A DNA stretch of 5,512 bases from JBOICV01 sp050740255 (GTDB lineage: Bacteria; Pseudomonadota; Gammaproteobacteria; Nevskiales; JBOICV01): positions 1-5,512 of the forward strand of contig JBOICV010000074.1 of the NCBI GenBank assembly GCA_050740255.1, given 5' to 3'. Positions 1-4,404 of this stretch are shown one piece after another. The notes below the pieces were generated by a model. It was not told the origin of the DNA, did no database searches, and saw nothing but the letters and a program-made list of their open reading frames with translations. A program made the translations under genes and the position numbers. Every line of letters starts with the position of its first letter. Within the stretch, counting starts at the first letter, position 1.

Positions 1-1071
1 GCCCAGGAGCTGAAGCAGGCGCTCGCGATTTACACCGAGAGCGGGGGCACGGGACGCACAGCACTCGACCAGGATGAGGCGGTCGCCGTGATGCTGGAGA
101 AGTACGAAGTCTGCTGCGGCCTGTTCGGACCGTTCATCGGTCCGAACCGACAGATGCAGCACGGCTTTGACCGCGCCAAGTGGACCGCGGGCACGCCGCA
201 GGAGCGGCTCGGCCTGTTGCCGGCCGGGCAGGAGCACATCCTGAAGCAAGAGAACGGCAAGGACCGATGCCTCGGTTCCGTGCGCGAGCTATCGCAAGCG
301 TTTGCGCTGGCCGTGCCGCACGCCGAGGCGCTGCGCATCCGGGATGATGTGGCGTTCTTCCAGGCGGTGGCCGCGGTGCTCGCCAAGCGCGCGCCCGGCG
401 ACGCGCGACCCGAGGAGGATCTCGACCACGCCGTGCGGCAGATCATCTCGCGTGCAGTGGCGCCGGAAGGCGTGGTGGACATTTTCGCCGCGGCGGGACT
501 GGCGAAGCCCGACATCTCGATCCTCTCGGACGAGTTTCTTGCCGAGGTGCGTGGCATGCCGCAGCGCAACCTCGCCGTGGAGCTGTTGCAGAAGCTGCTC
601 AAGGGTGAGCTCAGCAACCGCCGGCGGAAGAACGTCGTGCAGGCGCGCTCCTTCGCCGAAATGCTGGAGCAGACGATTCGCCGTTACCAGAACCGGGCCA
701 TCGAGGCGGCGCAGGTCATCGAGGAGCTAATCCAACTTGCGAAGCAGATGCGCGAGGCCAACGCGCGCGGCGAGGCGCTCGGGCTGTCGGAGGATGAGCT
801 TGCCTTCTACGACGCGCTGGAGACGAACGACAGCGCGGTGAAGGTGCTGGGCGACGACACGCTCCGCGCGATCGCGCGGGAGCTGGTCGAGACGGTGCGT
901 AACAACGTCACCATCGACTGGACGCTGCGCGAGAACGTGCGCGCGCAGCTACGGGTGCTGGTCAAGCGCATCCTCCGCAAGCGCGGCTATCCTCCGGACA
1001 AGCAGGAGCAGGCTACGCAGACGGTGCTGGAACAGGCCGCGCTCTTGTCCGCGGAATGGGCGAGCGCGTGA
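1..1071 (+). CDS. hsdR: Type I restriction endonuclease subunit R, C-terminal part (5' end outside window)
   Basis: The frame is open from base 1 to a TGA at 1069-1071, giving 356 visible residues; the ATG at 88 is internal because the frame continues upstream through the window edge. HsdR is the motor and nuclease subunit of type I restriction-modification complexes: with HsdM and HsdS it translocates DNA using ATP and cleaves unmethylated DNA. The N-terminal nuclease and helicase domains are not in the window. What is visible is the helical C-terminal region of the family (DUF3387-like). It includes the stretches MLEKYEV and GLFGPF (around residues 30-45), LSQAFALAVP, the acidic DLDHAVRQIIS segment, and the RRRKNVVQARSFAEML block with its long following helix (about residues 207-245), which is thought to contact the methyltransferase core. 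The end KRGYPPDKQEQAT is also typical. The partner genes hsdM and hsdS would be expected upstream. Base composition is very GC-rich (90 of 120 bases at 361-480). The family call is firm; activity cannot be judged from this part. Confidence 0.9.
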   Translation, partial: AQELKQALAIYTESGGTGRTALDQDEAVAVMLEKYEVCCGLFGPFIGPNRQMQHGFDRAKWTAGTPQERLGLLPAGQEHILKQENGKDRCLGSVRELSQAFALAVPHAEALRIRDDVAFFQAVAAVLAKRAPGDARPEEDLDHAVRQIISRAVAPEGVVDIFAAAGLAKPDISILSDEFLAEVRGMPQRNLAVELLQKLLKGELSNRRRKNVVQARSFAEMLEQTIRRYQNRAIEAAQVIEELIQLAKQMREANARGEALGLSEDELAFYDALETNDSAVKVLGDDTLRAIARELVETVRNNVTIDWTLRENVRAQLRVLVKRILRKRGYPPDKQEQATQTVLEQAALLSAEWASA

Positions 1072-1105
1072 GCGGGGCGCTTGAGCGTTAGGCCTTCAAC
1101 AGAAA

Positions 1106-1117
1106 TATAGCTATAAT
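1106..1117 (+). promoter_or_regulatory. Toxin-antitoxin promoter -10 box with overlapping palindrome
   Basis: A perfect TATAAT lies at 1112-1117, ten bases before the toxin ATG at 1127. A perfect 10-base palindrome, TATAGCTATA (1106-1115), overlaps it and would suit an operator for the autorepression usual in type II toxin-antitoxin operons. No good -35 hexamer is seen at 16-18 bases. If the box is used, transcription would start around 1124, leaving a leader of only a few bases and no Shine-Dalgarno sequence. The AT-rich patch stands out in GC-rich surroundings. The operator role is inference. Confidence 0.55.
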
Positions 1118-1126
1118 CTAGCCAGA

Positions 1127-1420
1127 ATGGCCTTTGATATCGTTCTGGCTCCGCAAGCCGTCGAAGACCTCCAGTCACTGCCTGCGAATACCCGCGCAGC
1201 AGTTCGTGATGGAATGGAAACCTATCTTCCGCACTCACCTCAACGAGTGAGTAAGGGCCGTATTAAGCGGTTGCGCGGGCTAAAGAAACCGCAGTATCGG
1301 CTGCGTGTTGGCGATATTCGAGTCTTCTACGATATTACCGGTCAATGTGTTGAAGTACTTGCTATCGTTCACAAGCCTTATACCGAGCGGTGGTTGAAAC
1401 AACATGGAGTGACAAAATGA
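1127..1420 (+). CDS. RelE/ParE-family toxin of a type II toxin-antitoxin system
   Basis: A 97-residue protein of the usual size for the RelE/ParE superfamily. These toxins are small basic proteins; RelE-type members cleave mRNA at the ribosome and ParE-type members poison gyrase, and sequence alone does not decide which applies. Visible family features are the N-terminal strand with APQAVEDLQSLP (residues 8-19), the basic stretch KGRIKRLRGLKK (43-54), the core YRLRVGDIRVFYDI (57-70) with Arg58, Arg60 and Arg65, and the C-terminal VLAIVHKPYTERW (77-89) with His82, Lys83 and Tyr85. The core resembles the RelE/StbE (COG2026) group. The ATG at 1127 is the only plausible start and has no Shine-Dalgarno sequence, consistent with a near-leaderless transcript. 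The stop overlaps the antitoxin start by ATGA, so the pair is translationally coupled. The toxin-first order is the reverse of the classical relBE layout but occurs in other families such as higBA. Composition is more AT-rich than hsdR (87 of 180 bases GC at 1201-1380). Confidence 0.88.
   Translation: MAFDIVLAPQAVEDLQSLPANTRAAVRDGMETYLPHSPQRVSKGRIKRLRGLKKPQYRLRVGDIRVFYDITGQCVEVLAIVHKPYTERWLKQHGVTK
1406..1409 (+). promoter_or_regulatory. Ribosome binding site of the antitoxin
   Basis: GGAG sits seven bases before the ATG at 1417, inside the end of the toxin gene. It favours the ATG at 1417, with the ATGA overlap, over the in-frame ATG at 1390, which would add nine residues and has no comparable site. 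Confidence 0.6.
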
Positions 1421-1704
1421 GATCTATTCCGCTATCTGAAATTAAAGACGATCTGTCCCGTTTTCTGCGCAAAGCCGAGAAAGAGAGCATCGTTGTCACC
1501 CGTCATGGAAAGCCTGCTGGGTTACTTGTCGGCTTTGCGACGGAAGATGATTGGTTTGACTACCGCTTAGAGAACGATCCTCGGTTCCTTGATCGCATCT
1601 CAGCGGCACGCGACAGCTTGCGTGCTGGTACGGGTCAGAAACTTGAAGAGATTGAAGGTCTAACCACGCGCGCCAAGGGACGCCTGCTGCGCAGGCGCCG
1701 CTGA
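1417..1704 (+). CDS. Phd/YefM-family antitoxin
   Basis: A 95-residue protein starting at the ATG that overlaps the toxin stop. Antitoxins of this family bind operator DNA through an N-terminal Phd fold and neutralise the toxin through a flexible C-terminal part. The N-terminal half matches the family: SIPLSEIKDDLSRFL (residues 3-17), then IVVTRHGKPAGLLVGF (25-40), where the RHGKPA turn is the family hallmark. The C-terminal half contains DDWFDYRLENDPRF (44-57) and a helix rich in charged residues, and would be the toxin-binding part. The last dozen residues are strikingly basic (TTRAKGRLLRRRR), which is odd for the part facing a basic toxin. The gene ends 11 bases before the stop of convergent maf. 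The family call is good; partner identity rests on the overlap with the toxin gene. Confidence 0.85.
   Translation: MRSIPLSEIKDDLSRFLRKAEKESIVVTRHGKPAGLLVGFATEDDWFDYRLENDPRFLDRISAARDSLRAGTGQKLEEIEGLTTRAKGRLLRRRR
1681..1697. repeat. Hairpin between convergent antitoxin and maf genes
   Basis: A perfect inverted repeat with 7-base arms, CGCCTGC (1681-1687) and GCAGGCG (1691-1697), and a TGC loop. It lies inside the last codons of the antitoxin gene, where it encodes part of the basic tail, and just beyond the maf stop on the other strand. No T tract follows on either strand, so it is not a standard intrinsic terminator. It may limit read-through between the two convergent genes, or may simply reflect arginine codons. 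Confidence 0.35.
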
Positions 1705-1715
1705 GCACCGATCCG

Positions 1716-2303
1716 TTAGGGTAGGCGCCAACCCGCCTGGTTCAAGAGCCGTCGCAAAGCGATCAAAGGCAAACCAATCAGCGCAGTGGGATCACTGCTG
1801 GTGATTTCCTCACAAAGCGTGATTCCCAAGCCCTCCGCCTTGCAGGCGCCGGCGCAGTCGTAGGCTGGTTCCAGTTTCAGATAGCGCGCAATCTCCTCGT
1901 CGCTCAAAACACGATAACGGGTCTGCGTGATCACGTTGTCGCTGAGCGGCTTGCCATCCGGAGTATGCAGGCAGACTGCGGTGTGAAATTGAACGGTCTG
2001 GCCTGAAAGCTGGCGTAACTGAGCTACTGCTGCGCTATGGCTCCCCGGTTTGCCCAGAAGCTGGCTGCCAGCTTGCAAAACCTGGTCTGAACCTATGACC
2101 CAAGCGTCCGGGTGCTGATTGGCGACGGCCGCGGCTTTGGCGCCAGCGAGTCGCAGGGCCAGGTCGGCCGCCGCTTCTCCCGGCCGGGGTGTTTCATCCA
2201 CGTTCGGGCTGACACTGGTGAAATTCAGCCGCAGCCGCGCCAGCAGCTCGCGCCGGTAGGGCGAGCCGGACGCCAGAATCAACGGGGCAGGAGGGTTTGG
2301 CAT
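1716..2303 (-). CDS. yceF: Maf-like nucleotide pyrophosphatase, YceF type (7-methyl-GTP pyrophosphatase)
   Basis: A 195-residue protein, close to E. coli YceF (194). Maf proteins hydrolyse non-canonical nucleoside triphosphates to monophosphate and pyrophosphate in the cytoplasm; the YceF subfamily prefers 7-methyl-GTP. Visible signatures are the N-terminal LASGSPYRRELL (residues 10-21), NVDETPR (34-40), the core VIGSDQV (69-75) with the presumed catalytic Asp73, GKP (84-86), CAGACKAEGLGITL (150-163), and DPTALIGLPLIAL (171-183). The SPYRR form and the CAG..K.EG.GI segment fit YceF better than the dTTP/UTP-specific YhdE group. The ATG at 2303 is preferred because it puts LILASGSP at the usual distance from the N-terminus; a TTG at 2321 would add six residues, and neither has a clear Shine-Dalgarno sequence. 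It is divergent from yceD, as in E. coli. No convincing promoter for it was seen in the shared upstream region. Confidence 0.93.
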   Translation of the reverse strand: MPNPPAPLILASGSPYRRELLARLRLNFTSVSPNVDETPRPGEAAADLALRLAGAKAAAVANQHPDAWVIGSDQVLQAGSQLLGKPGSHSAAVAQLRQLSGQTVQFHTAVCLHTPDGKPLSDNVITQTRYRVLSDEEIARYLKLEPAYDCAGACKAEGLGITLCEEITSSDPTALIGLPLIALRRLLNQAGWRLP

Positions 2304-2396
2304 GGACAATTTTGAGCGCAATCCGCGCGGCGTAGACTAACAGTGCTGGCCCGATCCGTAACAGGTCAATGATGACAGCAAGACCCCTGATTTACT

Positions 2397-2425
2397 TTGA
2401 CTTTAAGGGGGGCTGTCGCTATTAT
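2397..2425 (+). promoter_or_regulatory. Sigma-70 type promoter of the yceD-rpmF-plsX operon
   Basis: TTGACT at 2397-2402 and TATTAT at 2420-2425 are separated by exactly 17 bases, giving five of six matches to each consensus hexamer. The expected transcription start is near 2432, about four bases before the ATG at 2436. The -35 box coincides with a TTG that would otherwise open a longer yceD frame, which argues against that longer start. It lies in the roughly 130-base region between divergent yceF and yceD. Confidence 0.7.
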
Positions 2426-2435
2426 CGCGCGCCTT

Positions 2436-2945
2436 ATGTCAGGGGGTTTGCCGGCGCGGATTGAAGTCGGTCGCGCAGCGGCCAAGAGATTGACTCTGGA
2501 AGGCCGGCTGCCATGGCGGCGGCTGAACCGCGTGGTGCGGCTGTTATCCGATTCTGCAGGCGAAGTCAGTTATCGCCTGGAATTCGGGCGCGACGCGCAG
2601 GGCAGGGCGCAGGTGACCGGTTCGCTGACCGGCGCAGCGACCCTGATTTGCCAGCGCTGTCTGCAGCCGATGACTTGGCGCTTCGAGCTGCCGGTGGAGT
2701 TGCAACTGCTGCGGACTGAAGCCGAGGAAGCAGCCGCTCGTAGCGACTGCATGTTGGTCCAGGACGACGCGCTGAACCCGGGCGACTTGATTGAGGATGA
2801 GCTGTTGCTGGCGCTGTCAGGCGCGCCGAAACATACTGATACTGCGGAATGCGGTATGGCGCGCGAGGCCGACCCGCTCCAGCAGGCACCCGAGCCAGCA
2901 CGGCGACCGTTCGCCGCACTGGCTAAACTGAAAACCAGACACTGA
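2436..2945 (+). CDS. yceD: YceD/DUF177 family protein, 23S rRNA accumulation factor
   Basis: A 169-residue protein (E. coli YceD is 173). The family is linked to 23S rRNA accumulation and ribosome assembly and is usually encoded just before rpmF; its biochemical role is poorly defined. Visible features are the N-terminal LPARIEVGRAAAKRL (residues 5-19), aligning with the start of E. coli YceD; the CQRC pair (Cys72, Cys75) in LICQRCLQPM; the acidic GDLIEDELLLAL (116-127); a third cysteine, Cys139, in TAEC; and the C-terminal RPFAALAKLK (157-166), all in family order. The ATG at 2436 is chosen because it aligns with the family N-terminus and lies just after the predicted transcription start; the in-frame TTG at 2397 falls within the promoter. 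No Shine-Dalgarno sequence is present, so translation may begin on a nearly leaderless mRNA. Sixteen bases separate it from rpmF. Confidence 0.92.
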   Translation: MSGGLPARIEVGRAAAKRLTLEGRLPWRRLNRVVRLLSDSAGEVSYRLEFGRDAQGRAQVTGSLTGAATLICQRCLQPMTWRFELPVELQLLRTEAEEAAARSDCMLVQDDALNPGDLIEDELLLALSGAPKHTDTAECGMAREADPLQQAPEPARRPFAALAKLKTRH

Positions 2946-2950
2946 ACTTT

Positions 2951-2956
2951 AGGAAG
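2951..2956 (+). promoter_or_regulatory. Ribosome binding site of rpmF
   Basis: AGGAAG with a five-base spacer to the ATG at 2962. It is the only strong Shine-Dalgarno sequence in this operon; yceD and plsX have none that is clear. This fits the high translation needed for a ribosomal protein. Confidence 0.75.
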
Positions 2957-2961
2957 TACAT

Positions 2962-3153
2962 ATGGCCGTCCAGAAAGATAGAAAGTCCCGTTCCCGCCGC
3001 GGCATGCGCCGTGCGCACGACGCGTTGTCGAACGCAACGCTGTCCATAGAGCCGACCAGCGGTGAAACCCACTTGCGTCACCACGTGAGTCCCGATGGGT
3101 TTTACCGCGGTAAGCGTGTAGTTGCCGCCCCGAAAAACGAGCAGGGCGAGTAA
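2962..3153 (+). CDS. rpmF: 50S ribosomal protein L32
   Basis: A 63-residue basic protein, slightly longer than E. coli L32 (57). L32 is a small component of the large ribosomal subunit. The N-terminal MAVQKDRKSRSRRGMRRAHD (residues 1-20) is diagnostic, followed by the central TSGETHLRHHVSPDGFYRGK (residues 32-51), matching the E. coli segment TSGEKHLRHH. No zinc-binding cysteines are present, so it is the cysteine-free form seen in many proteobacteria. The extra length is an acidic tail (NEQGE). It follows yceD by 16 bases and precedes plsX by 40, the conserved ribosome-lipid operon order. Confidence 0.98.
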   Translation: MAVQKDRKSRSRRGMRRAHDALSNATLSIEPTSGETHLRHHVSPDGFYRGKRVVAAPKNEQGE

Positions 3154-3193
3154 ACCCTAGCCATTCGGTCTGGCCGCGAAACCGCGGTTGCAG

Positions 3194-4240
3194 ATGAACT
3201 CCGAAGTAACCCTCGCGCTGGACGCCATGAGTGGCGACCACGGCCACACCGTGGTCGTCGCCGCCGCGCTACGGGCGCTGAAAGAGCATCCGCAACTGCA
3301 ACTGATTCTGGTGGGCGACGAACCCGTGTTGCGGGTGGATTTGAAACGCCATAAGGCCAGCTCCGAACCCCGCATCCTCATTCAGCATGCGGCGGAAGTG
3401 GTGGCGATGGAAGAGGCGCCGTCCAAGGCGCTGCGCAACAAGAAAGATTCCTCGATGCGGGTGGCGATCAACCTGGTCAAGGAAGGACGCGCGCACGCCT
3501 GCGTCTCGGCCGGCAATACCGGCGCGCTGATGGCCACTGCGCGCTTCGTGCTGAAGACTCTGCCGGGCATAGATCGCCCCGCGATCATTTCGGCGGTGCC
3601 TTCGCTCAATGGCCACACCTATATGCTGGATCTCGGCGCGAATGCCGACTGTTCGCCGGAGCAGTTGTTTCAATTCGCGCTCATGGGCTCGGTGGTAGAG
3701 AGCGCATTGCACGGTGAAGATCGCCCGCGCATTGGCCTGCTCAACATCGGCACCGAAGAGATCAAGGGCAATGAGAATGTGCAGAAGGCGCACCAGTTGT
3801 TGTCCTCCAGCTCGCTCAATTACATCGGCTTTGTCGAGGGTAACGACATCTACTTGTCCGACAAGGTAGATGTGGTGGTCTGCGACGGCTTCGTCGGCAA
3901 TGTGGCGCTCAAGACCAGCGAAGGCGTGGCCAAGCTGATGGCGCACTATATGCGCGAGGAGTTCAAGCGCAATGCGCTCACCAAGCTGGCCGGGGTGGCG
4001 GCGCTACCGGTGCTGAATGCCCTTAAACGGCGAATGGACCCGCGCCACTATAACGGCGCCAGCCTGATCGGACTCAACGGCATCGTGATCAAAAGCCACG
4101 GCAGCGCTGACGCGTTGGCGTTCGCGACGGCAATCACCGTGGGACTGAAAGAAGTCGAAAAGAACGTGGTGCAGGCTATCAGCGACCGGCTGGCGGAAGT
4201 GCTGGCACAGATTCCACAAGTGGCCGCTGTAGCCACTTAG
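3194..4240 (+). CDS. plsX: Phosphate acyltransferase PlsX (acyl-ACP:phosphate transacylase)
   Basis: A 348-residue protein of normal family length. PlsX is a peripheral membrane enzyme that converts acyl-ACP and phosphate to acyl-phosphate, the donor used by PlsY to acylate glycerol-3-phosphate at the start of phospholipid synthesis. Recognisable segments are LALDAMSGDHG (residues 7-17), SMRVAINLVKEGRA (87-100), ACVSAGNTGALM (102-113), LKTLPGIDRPA (120-130), MLDLGANADCS (144-154), GLLNIGTEEIKGN (181-193), LNYIGFVEGNDIY (208-220), VVVCDGFVGNVALK (227-240), HYNGASLIGLNGIVIKSHGS (285-304). The ATG at 3194 is preferred over a TTG at 3188, because it gives the usual short lead into the first strand; neither has a clear Shine-Dalgarno sequence. 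A 10-base palindrome, AACCGCGGTT (3180-3189), lies just before the start. In the first motif, Ser13 stands where MGGD is common. fabH does not follow, which is unusual. Confidence 0.97.
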   Translation: MNSEVTLALDAMSGDHGHTVVVAAALRALKEHPQLQLILVGDEPVLRVDLKRHKASSEPRILIQHAAEVVAMEEAPSKALRNKKDSSMRVAINLVKEGRAHACVSAGNTGALMATARFVLKTLPGIDRPAIISAVPSLNGHTYMLDLGANADCSPEQLFQFALMGSVVESALHGEDRPRIGLLNIGTEEIKGNENVQKAHQLLSSSSLNYIGFVEGNDIYLSDKVDVVVCDGFVGNVALKTSEGVAKLMAHYMREEFKRNALTKLAGVAALPVLNALKRRMDPRHYNGASLIGLNGIVIKSHGSADALAFATAITVGLKEVEKNVVQAISDRLAEVLAQIPQVAAVAT

Positions 4241-4247
4241 TGCCAGC
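4201..4247 (+). terminator. Nested hairpin over the plsX stop codon, possible terminator
   Basis: Two perfect inverted repeats are nested: outer arms GCTGGCAC (4201-4208) and GTGCCAGC (4240-4247), inner arms AAGTGGC (4218-4224) and GCCACTT (4232-4238) with a seven-base loop. The right arms are one base apart; the left side carries a nine-base bulge. The stop codon at 4238-4240 sits within the right side. A short T stretch (TTTT at 4253-4256) follows after five bases, so the U tract is weak and termination is uncertain; mRNA 3' end protection is an alternative. Confidence 0.4.
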
Positions 4248-4297
4248 TATCATTTTCGTGAAAACGACGGGAATTCAGAGAACCTCAAAATAATCCC

Positions 4298-4362
4298 GTC
4301 ACACCGGCGGAAGCCGGTGTCCAGCGGGTTGAATCCTGGATTCCGGCTTTCGCCGGAATGAC
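4298..4362. repeat. Pair of inverted palindromic repeat units (REP-like)
   Basis: Two 27-base units face each other. Unit 1 (4298-4324) runs GTC, arms ACACCGGC/GCCGGTGT around GGAA, then CCAG. Unit 2 (4336-4362) is its inverse: CTGG, arms ATTCCGGC/GCCGGAAT around TTTC, then GAC. Read on the same strand the units agree at 22 of 27 positions, and four of the five differences are paired changes that keep both stems perfect. An 11-base spacer separates them. The general form GTCATTCC..GGAATCCAG is a common dispersed palindrome type in proteobacterial genomes. It lies between convergent plsX and gspF, a typical place for REP-like elements. No T tract adjoins either hairpin. Confidence 0.8.
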
Positions 4363-4390
4363 AAAAACTTCCTTGCGGTTGTGCGAGGAA
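4363..4390 (-). terminator. Intrinsic terminator of gspF
   Basis: Read on the minus strand, 14 bases after the gspF stop, arms TTCCTCGC (4390-4383) and GCAAGGAA (4376-4369) pair at seven of eight positions around a six-base loop. One base and then five T residues (4367-4363) follow. This is the normal order for a Rho-independent terminator on that strand. On the plus strand the stem is not followed by a T tract, so it would act only on gspF transcription. Confidence 0.55.
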
Positions 4391-4404
4391 AATTCTCCGC
4401 CGAC

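Noticed and set aside
30..617. 195-codon open frame on the minus strand opposite hsdR
   Set aside because: It is antisense to a well-recognised HsdR region; its translation is low-complexity Ser/Arg/Ala as expected from a GC-rich shadow frame, and no family is recognisable.
302..730. 142-codon plus-strand frame inside hsdR
   Set aside because: Very rich in Arg, Ser and Pro, in another frame of hsdR, with no family signature.
1691..1851. Direct repeat GCAGGCGCCG at 1691-1700 and 1842-1851 as a possible attachment site
   Set aside because: Only ten bases in GC-rich coding sequence, with no integrase or transposase in the window; chance is sufficient.
2570..3247. 225-codon minus-strand frame opposite yceD-rpmF
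   Set aside because: It covers two conserved genes and the start of a third; the product has no recognisable motifs.
3269..3946. 225-codon minus-strand frame opposite plsX
   Set aside because: Its His/Arg-rich translation is the usual complement of the conserved plsX frame, with no independent support.
4298..4362. Reading the palindromic pair as a standard bidirectional terminator
   Set aside because: Neither hairpin is directly followed by a T tract on either strand; the repeated unit structure fits a dispersed repeat better.
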